Shown here: positions 22,148 to 32,095 of the stretch, piece after piece | Layout of the letters: each line of letters opens with the position of its first letter | How positions within the stretch are numbered: the stretch's first letter is position 1 | Assembly (NCBI GenBank): GCA_937625935.1 | Contig: OW569371.1 | Location: 62,001-126,000 of the forward strand | Reading direction: 5' to 3' | Length of the DNA stretch: 64,000 bases | Source: Tetramitus jugosus | Taxonomy: Eukaryota; Heterolobosea; Eutetramitea; Acrasida; Vahlkampfiidae | Notes under the pieces: generated by a model | Told to the model about the DNA's origin: nothing | Seen by the model: only the letters and a program-made list of their open reading frames with translations | The model's database searches: none | Made by a program: the position numbers and the translations under genes

Positions 22148-23083
22148 TTATACAACTCCACAGGAAGCACTTTGCTGTATCATGGTCTCTGAACGATCAG
22201 GAATTGTGAAGACACGATCTGGGTCATATCTGATAATCGTGTCTTCATCATGTGTGATATATCCGAGCTGATTGGAAGCAACAATCGTACAAGTATGGTA
22301 TGGAGTAGCAACACTCAAATTGGCATTTCTATGTGTATGACCAAAGCCCCAAAATGTTACACATGGCTTCATCACGTGACTCACATCTGATGCCATGCCA
22401 CAAGATATAGAATCTTCGCTTGGTAACACTGTTCCTTTCACAATCGGAGAGTGATGCGTTAAGACACATACTGTTTCATTTGGGTTATCCATCGATAGAT
22501 CAATCTCTGATTTCAACCACTCGACTTCTTCTTTGTGCCATTGCACCGTATCTTGCACAGTAATCCTTCTCGGTTCTAGTAACTTTCGCTCTGCAATCCT
22601 AATTAACCTATAGTCATTCATCACCTGTTGCATGAGCCTCCAGTCCCTAGGCAGAATATTGGTCCACAAGGTACAGCCCAAAAACTTGATACGCTTCTCA
22701 GTGTGAGGTATCGAATAGACATAGGATCTCTTGTCCAGAAACACCAAATGTTCATGTTGGTCACAAATCTGCTGAATTCGCTCCTTTGCTTCAAGCACTT
22801 CACTGTGATAGTACTCGTGATTCCCTGCAATGACAAACACCAACTGGAAGCGATCGGCTTGTTCCATGAGAAATTGTTCATAATTGGGATCAAATACCTT
22901 GCCAATATCGCCCAACAAACACAAGATGGGTGCGTTTTGAGGAATAGGAGGCATCTTTGAAGCAGCTTCTGGGAATTCTAGATGTAAATCCGAGGTCAGT
23001 TGTATGGCAATCATTCTTGTTCTCTTTTTTGTTGATTGGATGAACTGGAAGACAGTTCCCGCGATAGGAACGCCAAAAAACAT
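22148..23083 (-). CDS. Calcineurin-like metallophosphoesterase
   Basis: All five metal-site motifs of the family are visible in order: SDLHLE, GDIGK, GNHEYY, LTHHSP and GFGHTH. The protein is about 311 aa from ATG 23083; the open frame continues to 23092 without an earlier ATG. An internal ATG (MIAIQLTSDLH) would start right at the domain. The substrate is unknown: members of this family cleave phosphomonoesters or diesters. It is cytosolic by appearance, with no signal peptide or membrane segment strong enough to call. Confidence 0.9.
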   Translation of the reverse strand: MFFGVPIAGTVFQFIQSTKKRTRMIAIQLTSDLHLEFPEAASKMPPIPQNAPILCLLGDIGKVFDPNYEQFLMEQADRFQLVFVIAGNHEYYHSEVLEAKERIQQICDQHEHLVFLDKRSYVYSIPHTEKRIKFLGCTLWTNILPRDWRLMQQVMNDYRLIRIAERKLLEPRRITVQDTVQWHKEEVEWLKSEIDLSMDNPNETVCVLTHHSPIVKGTVLPSEDSISCGMASDVSHVMKPCVTFWGFGHTHRNANLSVATPYHTCTIVASNQLGYITHDEDTIIRYDPDRVFTIPDRSETMIQQSASCGVV

Positions 23084-23244
23084 GGCTTGCACAACTCAAA
23101 AAAACTTTCTCGCCGTACTTGAATTGCCAATACAACGATTGTAACAGTCCTGCCTTCAAAGGTTGCAAAATTCAAAAAAAACTCAACTTTTTGTCATCAT
23201 TGATAATTGTGCAAAAAAAGAAAACAAGCATGCAACTGCACTCT

Positions 23245-23565
23245 TTACTTCTTCTTCTTCTTTCCAGCGGCCAATTGAGCTTGCTTTCCTTGACCCTTCT
23301 TTGGTGGACCTCTTCCAGTGAGTTTGAGTTCGTGACAATTCTCCAATCTGTCCATTTCTTCTCTTGTCTGGAAGTATCCAGAGTGATCAAAAGGCTTTAT
23401 TCCTCTCGTGTGCATATAATAGGCAGAAAAATTGAATTTGTTCATTTTCAAAAGCTTTCGTCCAGTTCTGACCTCAGCAGGGTTATAGACGTGTCCTAGA
23501 AATCTTCTGGACATTTCCTTTACAGACGTAACATTCTTTAGGTAGCTGGTTGCAGTGGCCGCCAT
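23245..23565 (-). CDS. MRPS33: Mitochondrial ribosomal protein mS33
   Basis: A 106-aa basic protein matching the MRPS33 family: SRRFLGHVYNP near the N-terminus and the C-terminal LTGRGPPKKGQGK motif, followed by a lysine tail. Length is typical. It belongs to the mitochondrial small ribosomal subunit. Start ATG 23565, single exon. The lysine-rich extreme C-terminus is encoded by AAG repeats. Confidence 0.88.
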   Translation of the reverse strand: MAATATSYLKNVTSVKEMSRRFLGHVYNPAEVRTGRKLLKMNKFNFSAYYMHTRGIKPFDHSGYFQTREEMDRLENCHELKLTGRGPPKKGQGKQAQLAAGKKKKK

Positions 23566-24540
23566 TTTTTCTCTCTCGGATGTTGTTTGATTTTTGCGTG
23601 AACAAAAAAATTCTTCTGTCGGAGATGGAAGAAATGCCGCTCTGGACAGAACAATTGCAGGAGAGGGCTGAAAGAGGGCTGAAAGATTTACTACTTTGAT
23701 ACTCTTTTCATCTCATGAAGGCATGCCACACCGTGTTAGTCCAGCTTAAACATGGAGGAACAACAATCTGTAACTCGGCGTTAACGGAGGAACTCTCCGC
23801 ACTTTAGAACAACCGGACTTTCTTGTTTTAGACGGAAGAATGTCCCGAAAAGCAAGTGGTGCCTTTTGTGAACAACAGAAAATCCAACAACATGCAATAT
23901 CTGAGCCCATGTGAGCGTGAAGACATTGCCAAAGAATAGCCGAAATTCCCAACTATTTGAATAAAACGCAACAAGTTGCATTCGTATCATCCATTGTGTT
24001 TGAGAAACAAATGAAAGAGAACAATTGTGAAACGACATGAAAAAACAAAAACTGGCTCAGAGACCGACCTATTTGTTTGAACTCAATTGAGTTGTGTGGT
24101 GTGGAAGAAAACATCAACCAAGAATCAAAACGGAATCTCTCACCAACCACTTCACAGCAAAAATACTTCAAAAAGGATAAAACGGCAGCGGATATGGCAA
24201 ATTGATAAGAGACGTCTATTGGAAAACAGCGGCAGAACAAGATTGATCACTTCGGTTCAAATGGATAAACAAGAGAACAACAATAACCAACGAATAACTC
24301 ACCAATTTTTATTAGCAAAGTAACACATCATATCTCACTTCCAATAACCGTAGAGCAGATTGGTGGTTGACTGTCCGTTTTTTGACTTTTGACTGCGGCG
24401 CACGGAAAAACAAACCCAATCATTTTCACATTTCTCCAACCCGCAAAACTTATTCTCCTCCTGTGAGATAGCACGTGTCGAATCAAATACATAACAACCC
24501 TTCCTTGGTCTCATTTCACTTCTTGCACTTGTTTGTTGAG
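23566..24540. other. Gene-free region next to transposon
   Basis: About 975 bp with no supported gene. Short open frames exist on both strands but are low in quality, rich in Cys/Phe/Ser and lack homology I can recognise. I see no tRNA, snRNA or array-like repeat. The transposon target site lies at its right end. Confidence 0.4.
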
Positions 24541-24542
24541 TA

Positions 24543-24569
24543 CTGTGAATTCTCGGTTACAAGCAACAC
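24543..24569 (+). repeat. Left terminal inverted repeat of transposon
   Basis: A 27-bp repeat beginning CTGTGAATTCTC and ending AAGCAACAC, directly after TA at 24541. It matches the reverse complement of 26243-26269 at every position. Confidence 0.97.
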
Positions 24570-24624
24570 CTTCGTGCTTTGTGATTTCTCTGCGGCGGAG
24601 GTTCGGGCTTCTTTATTTGGGCAG

Positions 24625-26124
24625 CTAAATGTAGTTTACTGGAACATTGAATCTCTCTGGAGTGTACAAAAACACACTTGGATGATTAGAGTCATCCCAC
24701 ACGTTGCCATTAAACAAGTTCTGAGTCAAAGATGCAATACTTGGTAGAGTTTCATCTTGGAGCTGACTTTGCAATGACCTGAGTCTCTTCCAGTAGATTG
24801 GTTGTTCTTTATCTACAGGGGACACTCCCAGCGCACAAGTGAGGAAAGATTTCTTGATTGTATCATTACTTATTGAGTTGTACCACACATCTTTTCCCCA
24901 CGAAATCAAATCATTCTTGGAGATGAAAATCTCTCCACCAGTGTAACTATCGACCAGATTCTCCATAAGTTTTTTTCTCATACCGTCCTTGAATGGTCTG
25001 TTGATGGCAACATCTAATGGTTGGCAGATAGCCGTAGCATTCGGTGGTAAACAATGAGGTTCAATGCCATAGTCCTTCTTACATAGATCACTGACTTGTG
25101 TGGCTAAGTGGAACTCCACATTGTCATGAACAACTAGAATCTTATAGTCTTGTCTCCTATTGGGTCCAACGATTTCATCTGGCAATGAATGTTGTAAGAA
25201 ATCGACATACAGATTTGCATCGTTCCAAGCTTTCTTCTGATGTCGAATCAATATCGTGGTGTCTTCTTTGTGCACCCTGGAGACATCATTAAGGCATTTT
25301 GGTGTCATACCTTTGAAAATCATCATCGGTTTGCATTTGAATACTTGTGGCAAGTCAGGTTTCCAAGGAACAGGTAGTAATATTCCGAGACAATTTGTAA
25401 TACGCTTCTTTGCAGACTTGACTTTTGCTATCAAAACCTCAGCATCTCCACAATTGGCTAAGGTATGATCGTACATGAGATCATAAACAATAGGTGTTTC
25501 ATCAATATTACAAATATAATCAATATCATGATGGATACATTTGTTGTACACATCTCTTTGCATCTCTTCAAGCTTTCTAATGATGTCGCTATCGAGCTTT
25601 GGAGAGCGCTTTGTTCCTCGTCGAAGAGTCAGGTTCCACCTTTTTCTGAACCGTGTTACGAATCCATTTGATGCATCGAAGTCTTGAATTTGATGTTCTC
25701 GAGCCACTTGTAGCGCGAAGATCTTGACCATTGGACCGCTTACTGGTATCATAGCATCTCTGAGTTTCTGAATCTTGTCAAATATCTGTTTCTCTTGGTC
25801 CTCTGTAAACACTGTGGAATGAGACGCTGAACGTATCCTCTTCTTGGACATCTTGCGTTCAGACTTCGCCAACAGATACTGAGGCACTTGTTTCTTCCAC
25901 CTAGACAACAGAGACCTCGAGACACCCTTTGTTGAGACTACGTACGAAACGCCAAATAACTCTGCTAGCTTTAGGTACTTTAGCTTAGTACTAACATCAT
26001 ATTGTTTTCTTGCTTTCTTCTTTGGAAAGAACGGCATTGATACTTGTTCATTATCGTAAGGAAGACCAGTGACAGATTGGAATTGTGAATGTTGATTGAC
26101 TGCCGAGCGCAATGGATAAGACAT
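24625..26124 (-). CDS. Pogo/Tigger-like DDE transposase
   Basis: A 499-aa cut-and-paste transposase. The N-terminal third is basic and helical with a CENP-B/HTH-like layout (YDVSTKLKYLKLAELFGVSY, then SRSLLSRWKKQ; a second block FVTRFRKRWNLTLRRGTKRS). The DDE_1 catalytic core shows the first Asp in NIDETP, the second in VVHDNVEFH and the third in CQPLDVAINRPFK. The last two are 36 residues apart, giving a DD36D arrangement. The gene starts at ATG 26124 and ends in TAA at 24625, both within the terminal repeats. No frameshift or stop interrupts it. Confidence 0.95.
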   Translation of the reverse strand: MSYPLRSAVNQHSQFQSVTGLPYDNEQVSMPFFPKKKARKQYDVSTKLKYLKLAELFGVSYVVSTKGVSRSLLSRWKKQVPQYLLAKSERKMSKKRIRSASHSTVFTEDQEKQIFDKIQKLRDAMIPVSGPMVKIFALQVAREHQIQDFDASNGFVTRFRKRWNLTLRRGTKRSPKLDSDIIRKLEEMQRDVYNKCIHHDIDYICNIDETPIVYDLMYDHTLANCGDAEVLIAKVKSAKKRITNCLGILLPVPWKPDLPQVFKCKPMMIFKGMTPKCLNDVSRVHKEDTTILIRHQKKAWNDANLYVDFLQHSLPDEIVGPNRRQDYKILVVHDNVEFHLATQVSDLCKKDYGIEPHCLPPNATAICQPLDVAINRPFKDGMRKKLMENLVDSYTGGEIFISKNDLISWGKDVWYNSISNDTIKKSFLTCALGVSPVDKEQPIYWKRLRSLQSQLQDETLPSIASLTQNLFNGNVWDDSNHPSVFLYTPERFNVPVNYI

Positions 26125-26242
26125 GATTTCGTTTGTTGTGTATTGGTTAAGACAAGACAGGGGACCTTCAGCTTAAAAAGGAGAGGACAAAGTTTTTCCG
26201 GGCTAATTTTGTCGCCAAACAGATGCTGTTGCTAGTAAGCGA

Positions 26243-26269
26243 GTGTTGCTTGTAACCGAGAATTCACAG
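26243..26269 (-). repeat. Right terminal inverted repeat of transposon
   Basis: The 27-bp mirror of the left end, followed by TA at 26270. Just inside it, the 17-mers at 26227-26243 and 26244-26260 are a tandem direct repeat matching at 15 of 17 positions; the second overlaps this terminal repeat. Confidence 0.97.
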
Positions 26270-26271
26270 TA

Positions 26272-26657
26272 TCGCAAGAGCATCATGTTTGAATCATCGG
26301 GTGCGGCATCTTCGCGTTTCTACCATGTTTTTGGAGAGGACCACCATTCTTCCTTGGTCACCCAAGGTTTTTTTTGAACAACAAACACGATAAATGAAGG
26401 CTGGAACTTTTTTCAGCGAACCATGGTGCGGGGGACCCTCGCTTGGGCAATAGTTTGAGCTTGGGAATCCCCCTCTCCAACCACGCAACCAACACAAAAT
26501 ATCACGCAACCTCACGCAACCAACACACAACAACAAATCAAAAAACACGTCAACATAATTCTCTATTGCTCTGACATAAAGAAGCTCTGTGCGTTGATCT
26601 ATCACGATCCAATTAACAACTACCCAACAACACCAACAACAATAATAATTTAACATC
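26272..26657. promoter_or_regulatory. Upstream region of the Zn2Cys6 gene
   Basis: About 385 bp between the transposon and the zinc-cluster gene. The last ~150 bp are rich in CAACAA-type repeats and fit an untranslated leader. A 30-codon plus-strand frame from 26286 is too short to support. Confidence 0.4.
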
Positions 26658-28207
26658 ATGTTATCATCACCTATAACTGATAGCCAGAATCCACACCTCC
26701 ATCATCATCACCATGACAATTGCTGTGATGATGACCACTTCTCATCACTAATCCCTGCCAATTGCCCATTGGACTTGAGTGGAAGAAAGCGTGTCTCCAA
26801 AGCATGCTTGGAATGTAAGAAGAGACATTGTCGATGTGATCATCAAAGACCTTGTGCTCGATGTGCCAAGCTCAACTTGGAGTGCGTTGATGCACCAACT
26901 TGCAAGAGGTAAGATTCACTTTTTTTGAAGCTTTTTTTTCTTGTAAAAATGTGTGATTTTTGTCTCTCTCTTGTGGGAGATTCAAAGACACACATTGATC
27001 GCAATTGCTATTGTGTGTCTCTTGTCAGTGCATAATGTACGTTGCTGCTTTGATGGAGAAGCAACTTTCTTAACGAACGTACATGGGTGTTTGTGTGTGG
27101 GATCACAAGTGGGCAAGAGCATACCTCAAGACAATTGCTGACGTGCTTGTGCGAGAAGTGTGGAGGCTACACCACACGCGCACTTGCATGCTTGTGCACC
27201 TAAGCAAACTACTAACTCCTATGTACAGAGGTCCACCAAAGGGTACCTGTTACAAGAAGAGAAAGCGTGAGTCCACCTCTTCTGCAGACGACACTGATGC
27301 AAAATCCAATGCAGCTGCTGTTACCGTCTCTCATCATCAGGCAAGTCCATCCAATGCTGAAGTCAAGTTGCACATGGAACCTAGAAACAAGAAGAGAAGA
27401 ATCTCTGAATTGTCTCATAACAACAATGTGAATTCACAGGCTCCATTCCAAGTCAAACAAGAACAATTGCTTCATGACTTGTTCTCCTCCATGAATGGTG
27501 CCACTACTTCCATTCAACAACCATTTGCCATGACAACCAATCATCCATCCGTTGTTGGTTTCCATCCATTTATGCTCCCAACTGCTGACATGATGCAGTC
27601 CTTCCCTATGAACCTCTTGCCTGCTCAACAATCATCGATAACGACGAATATGCCTCTTGTCTCATCTGTTCACAACACACCAGTCATGCCCATGTTCCCT
27701 GTCAAACGGGAGGTGGAGGAAGCTGAAGCCAGTAACGATTGCTGTGTTGGAGACTGTGATTCTGGTTGCGATTCAAACGATGGTGCCTGCTTGTCTCTAT
27801 TCGAGCAACAGATTGAGAGTGTCAAGATGAGAATGGAGCAACCAATGTCCCCTTCTGCACTTGCACTGGAGCTGACTGACTTGCCTGATATTGAAGACTT
27901 GACTGTTGGAATGTGTATGAATACTTCCTGTGGTGCCAATCACAACCGTTCATGCCTCATTTCTGACTTGGACTTGCTCAGTGACAATCAACCAATTCTT
28001 GACGATGTAGATAGCCTCTTCAATCACTCCGATCCACTCTTTGTGTCGTCTGAAGAGCCTTCCTCTCCATTGTCGTTGGACACTGCTTTCGATTTGGACC
28101 TTGAACTAGGTAATGTAGTTTCTTCTGGACTCAACAGTGACAGTTATTCAGCATTCCCTCGATCACTATCGATGCAGCAATTTGACGAAGACTTTTTGCT
28201 GTCGTGA
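26658..28207 (+). CDS. Zn2Cys6 (GAL4-type) transcription factor
   Basis: Two exons, 26658-26908 and 27229-28207, around a 320-nt intron with donor GTAAGA, a perfect TACTAAC branch site at 27210-27216 and acceptor TACAG. Exon 1 encodes a binuclear zinc cluster with spacing C-x2-C-x6-C-x5-C-x2-C-x6-C (CLECKKRHCRC...CARC...C), preceded by a His run. Splicing continues it with TCKRGPPKG and a basic KKRKRE patch, the usual linker. The remaining ~320 residues are Met/Pro/Ser/Asp-rich with an acidic C-terminus that could activate transcription. A nuclear DNA-binding regulator is predicted; targets are unknown. Confidence 0.9.
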
Positions 28208-28606
28208 TTTGAATGTTGATAACAAGAACAACAACCCCCACTGCCACTTCCATCCCTTAGCTCCTTGCCAATCCCATTTTTGTGAATTTTACCAAAATAA
28301 ATAATAATAACTAAGTAATTTGGTTGTGGTGCTACTTTATTCTCATGTAAGTTGACACGTCTTGTGCATTTCAAGGAAGGTGAACATAGGATGCCTGACA
28401 GTGTTTTGGCTTGTGAAATTTGATGAACCATAATTTTTTCGGCAAATCTCATCAACACAATCAAGAAGCACAACTCAAGTTGACCAAGTTGTTGCATATC
28501 AACGATCGTTTTGTGCTGTGATTAACAAATTGTTATCCCTATCTGAAGTCTCAGTGACGAGAAACAACAAATATGGTAATTAAAAACATCTGAGCCAACT
28601 TTGCTT
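28208..28606. other. Convergent intergenic spacer
   Basis: About 400 bp between the zinc-cluster gene (+) and the dolichyl-diphosphatase gene (-). It contains AATAAATAATAATAA near 28297, suitable as a poly(A) signal for the left gene. Nothing else recognised. Confidence 0.45.
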
Positions 28607-29284
28607 TTATTGCTCCTTCTTTTCGGTCTCCTCTTCCAGAGTGATGTCGAACCATTGGCAAACCTTGTTGCGCAAACTTGCCACAACGGGAATAGCCGTC
28701 ACAAGATGAGACAAGGTGACGAATCGCCAAACCATAGCTAGCACTGTGCCCACAACAGCTCCAAGCAACACCTGACCAGTTGTATGATACATGTGAAACA
28801 CTCTTGAAATGCAGACGAGTATCGACCATAGGACAATAATTGGATCATAAGACAAGTACCACACTTGTCGCTTGCTTCCGTTTGCAGGCTTCTTCTTTGT
28901 GTCGCTCATAACATACTTTGGAATCAACACAAAGGCACAAAAGAAGAACATGAACTGTGCATGTGCACTTGGCATACCATATCCCACACTGCTCACATTA
29001 CCATATGCAAAGCACTGCTTACTAGCCAAGTCTTCGAGCCATGGATTCACAGGTCGCGCACCCCGTATCATTCTCTTGAGCAACGAGTTGATCAGATGAG
29101 AAACACACAGGCCAGACAGCAGAGAGACATGAAACCATGTTCGGGTGAGCTTGGAGACCAGGAGTAGAGTCATGAGACCAACTAGGATCATGAACGGTGA
29201 AAGAGCAAAAACACCAAGAGACAATGTCAGTAGAGGACTCTCTGAATCATACAGGACCAATGTCAGATCAAACACTTTGAGCAT
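28607..29284 (-). CDS. DOLPP1: Dolichyl-diphosphatase (PAP2 family)
   Basis: ER membrane phosphatase of about 225 aa that recycles dolichyl diphosphate after protein N-glycosylation. The PAP2 motifs are complete: KRMIRGARP (K-x6-RP), GMPSAHAQFMFFF, and SRVFHMYHTTGQ containing the SR-x5-H site. Four or more hydrophobic segments span the chain, and the ending is charged (EEETEKKEQ). YGMPSAHAQ is close to the form typical of DOLPP1/CAX4. The open frame runs to 29422 with hydrophobic residues but no ATG; the first ATG is 29284. It is divergent to Sec15 with a 150-bp gap. Confidence 0.88.
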   Translation of the reverse strand: MLKVFDLTLVLYDSESPLLTLSLGVFALSPFMILVGLMTLLLVSKLTRTWFHVSLLSGLCVSHLINSLLKRMIRGARPVNPWLEDLASKQCFAYGNVSSVGYGMPSAHAQFMFFFCAFVLIPKYVMSDTKKKPANGSKRQVWYLSYDPIIVLWSILVCISRVFHMYHTTGQVLLGAVVGTVLAMVWRFVTLSHLVTAIPVVASLRNKVCQWFDITLEEETEKKEQ

Positions 29285-29434
29285 TGCTTTTTCTCTCAAT
29301 GGACAATTGCTCGTTTTAGAGTCTTCCTTCTTTTTCCCCTCTCCCCGACAAAACAAAAAATCAAACAAAGCTCCAGCAACGAACAAACAAGCAAAAAAAA
29401 GCAAAGCTCGAGCAACAAACAAAGGAGCCGAAAA

Positions 29435-32041
29435 ATGTCGACAGCTTCTTCACCTGCTCAAATGAAAGCTACACTCATTCAACAACAACAACAACAACAA
29501 CTTCAACAACAACCACATGCACGACACAATAGCAACAGCAGTAATCTATTGTTAGGAATCGGTGGAGATGACTTTATACTTGCTTCTCTCGTTGAATCCG
29601 GTTTCATCACAGGCACCATCAAAACAGTGTTTGAGCGTGGAAAGCAAGAATCATTTCATTCCAATCTCGATCGTTTCATCGATCGACAAAAAACAGAAAT
29701 CCAACACTTGTGCAACGAAAATTACGAAGAATTCCTAAAGAGTGTCTCGCAACTCAAATCTGTCCGCTCCGACGCAAATATTCTCCGATCGAAAATCGTA
29801 GAATTGGATCAAAAAGTGCAAGAGGCGGGAAAATCAGCTCTGGAGAGTGGAAAAAAGTTGTTAATGTTGAGAACGGTGGGTGAGAATATTGAAGGTGCAA
29901 TGGAGTTGATGGAGACTTGTCGTTATGTGAGTTCGTTGGCTGCGAAATCGAACCGTCAAATTCAAGACGGAAAATTTTATGGTGCGTTGGTCACGTTGGA
30001 CGAATTGGAAAAGTTGATTCGATCGGTGCACGAGTTTGAGTTTGCCCAGTTCATGGAACGACTTATACCAAAGTTTAAACTGAGGATTAAATCATCGGTG
30101 GAAAAGAGCTTTAACGTCTGGTTGTCTCATGCCAAGAATCACAGTCAGAATATAGGTCAGAGAATGATGAGTCATTTTGATCGGTTGAGAGAAGAACCGT
30201 CGACAACGGAGATGACCATGGACAATGATAAACTGATTCAAAAGTACATGTTGAATGAACCGACGATACACATTCAAGACGTGTTTGATGATTTTTCATT
30301 CGAGTTGACACCAGTGTACACGTGCAAGCACATTTTTGAAACAATGAAGTTGGACACGTTCAAGGGATACTATAAGAGAAATCGTGAGATTCAGTTGGAT
30401 TATGAGCTTGGATCCGCATCGAGCGACGCTAAAGATTGCTCTACTCTCAAGGAATGGTTGGAGAAGATGGTGGGATTCTTTACAATTGAAGATGCAGTGC
30501 TTCACACAACGTCGGAACTCTTGTCCAATGTGGAGATTAATGCCATGTGGGAGAAGGCCCGATTAACAGTCATTTCGCGCGTGGACATTCTGTTTGCACA
30601 GTATTCGGACTATACGGGCGATGTGTCCAATTTGAACATATTCTTGGAACTGAAGCACATTATTACCATGTTTTGCTACACCATGTCCAAGGGACCACTG
30701 AGACACGATGTTTCTCCAATCTTGGAAATTGTGGCCAAGAATCGATCCATCTTCCACAAGGACCTCATGATTCCTCATTCTTACAAGCTGATTGAAGAAC
30801 GAATTACAAAGAATGAAGAATACACGCCCATAGTGTTCTCTTCGGGAACAGACAGTGATGATTACAAACAGTGCATGAAATATGGTCTCATTCCAAAACC
30901 GGATGACAAGTCCTCCAATGCTGTCTACTTGAGAGGACAACCAAAGGCATCAAATGCACGTCCAACTGTACCCTTCTCCAGGACTGTTCTCATCATTTGT
31001 ATGATATTAGACAAGTTTATTGCAAACTATAATCTGTACTGTCAGCATGTGCTATCCAAGTCTTCGTACTACTCGGATCTCAAATCAGGCATCTATGATC
31101 TGCTCGAATTTATTCATCAATCGATAGAAAAACTGTTCAGATCATATCTAAACATGAGTGACATCAAATCTGATAGTAGTGATTTGCGTCGTGCAGCACA
31201 ATATGCTCAAGTTGTCGTCAATGTACAATATATCATGGAGTATGTCCTGCCATACTTTGCCGTATTGATTGGTGGAAAGATGGACAGTTTATTGATTCAC
31301 TATCAACAGTCAAAGGAGCGTGGAGAAGACTTGATACTAAAGGCTGTGTTGGCAAAGGTCGGTTCAATACTTGATCAGTGTCACACATCGGTCGATTGGG
31401 CTCCGTTCATGGCTACCTCGTCAAACGATGGTACCTCTGCATCATTGAGTGTAGAGCAAGTTATCGAGCATCAATTTGTTCTTGATATTGTACAATATTT
31501 GCAATCAACGACAATGGTCATGCAGTACATTGCAAAAGAAAAGAGGGAGTACATTATGTTCAAGGCTTTTGACTCCATTGCTCACGATTTCACAGATCAG
31601 ATTCTAACGTATCCTGATCCTGTCAGAGAATTGAACAATTTCTCAATCAACGTTCTGTTAAAAGATGTGGAATACTTGCTTCGATTCATTAAGAATGAAG
31701 TTCGAATCGAAAAGTGTCAATTCTGCTTTAGTGACATCAAAGTTTTACTCGAGTTTTTGGTCAAGACAGATATCAATGAACAAGAGTTGGCAGAGTCAGG
31801 ACCATCTTACGAAGGAAAGATTATTGAGACATTCTCAAAAACTTCAGCTTCGAGTCAACAGTTGGGTAGGTTGGGTGCTATTCTCTCCAAGTACAAGATG
31901 CATTACTATGAGAGGTCTAGACGAGCCAAGAACAATCTCTCATTGAAGGATGGTATCAAGGAAATTACTGCCCTTCCAAGTTCAGGTCTAAAATTCGTAG
32001 GCAAGCTGATGAAGAAAGGCAACACACCAACAACCAAGTAA
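29435..32041 (+). CDS. EXOC6: Exocyst complex component 6 (Sec15)
   Basis: An 868-aa Sec15 homologue. Sec15 links Rab-bearing secretory vesicles to the exocyst at the plasma membrane. After a Gln-rich start, residues ~45-200 match the N-terminal helical part: FILASLVESGFITGTIK, a coiled coil with KSVSQLKSVRSDANILR, and ETCRYVSSLAAKSNRQI followed by FYGALVTLDELE. The long C-terminal helical-bundle region follows with AQYAQVVVNVQYIMEY. Length is near that of animal and yeast proteins. Single exon, ATG 29435. The stop is 54 bp from the end of the convergent gene. Confidence 0.93.
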   Translation: MSTASSPAQMKATLIQQQQQQQLQQQPHARHNSNSSNLLLGIGGDDFILASLVESGFITGTIKTVFERGKQESFHSNLDRFIDRQKTEIQHLCNENYEEFLKSVSQLKSVRSDANILRSKIVELDQKVQEAGKSALESGKKLLMLRTVGENIEGAMELMETCRYVSSLAAKSNRQIQDGKFYGALVTLDELEKLIRSVHEFEFAQFMERLIPKFKLRIKSSVEKSFNVWLSHAKNHSQNIGQRMMSHFDRLREEPSTTEMTMDNDKLIQKYMLNEPTIHIQDVFDDFSFELTPVYTCKHIFETMKLDTFKGYYKRNREIQLDYELGSASSDAKDCSTLKEWLEKMVGFFTIEDAVLHTTSELLSNVEINAMWEKARLTVISRVDILFAQYSDYTGDVSNLNIFLELKHIITMFCYTMSKGPLRHDVSPILEIVAKNRSIFHKDLMIPHSYKLIEERITKNEEYTPIVFSSGTDSDDYKQCMKYGLIPKPDDKSSNAVYLRGQPKASNARPTVPFSRTVLIICMILDKFIANYNLYCQHVLSKSSYYSDLKSGIYDLLEFIHQSIEKLFRSYLNMSDIKSDSSDLRRAAQYAQVVVNVQYIMEYVLPYFAVLIGGKMDSLLIHYQQSKERGEDLILKAVLAKVGSILDQCHTSVDWAPFMATSSNDGTSASLSVEQVIEHQFVLDIVQYLQSTTMVMQYIAKEKREYIMFKAFDSIAHDFTDQILTYPDPVRELNNFSINVLLKDVEYLLRFIKNEVRIEKCQFCFSDIKVLLEFLVKTDINEQELAESGPSYEGKIIETFSKTSASSQQLGRLGAILSKYKMHYYERSRRAKNNLSLKDGIKEITALPSSGLKFVGKLMKKGNTPTTK

Positions 32042-32095
32042 ATACTCGAAAGCACTTATTTATTCTCATCAATCTTCCTCAGTTTGACGAATACT

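Larger units (their letters stand above)
24543..26269 (-). mobile_element. Pogo/Tigger-like DNA transposon, apparently intact
   Basis: A 1,727-bp element bounded by perfect 27-bp terminal inverted repeats and a TA dinucleotide on each side (24541-24542 and 26270-26271), the target duplication of the Tc1/mariner/pogo superfamily. It holds a single intron-free transposase gene with 55 bp to the left repeat and 119 bp to the right one. Identical ends, an open gene and complete catalytic residues point to a recent insertion and possible activity. Activity itself is inference. Confidence 0.95.

Noticed and set aside
23781-24240. Two overlapping minus frames of 85 and 95 codons
   Set aside because: Composition is Cys/Phe/Ser-heavy, no motif is seen, and they overlap in different frames.
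26294-26659. A 121-codon minus frame upstream of the zinc-cluster gene
   Set aside because: It is the complement of a CAACAA-rich leader, and its protein is mostly Cys/Trp/Tyr/Val low complexity.
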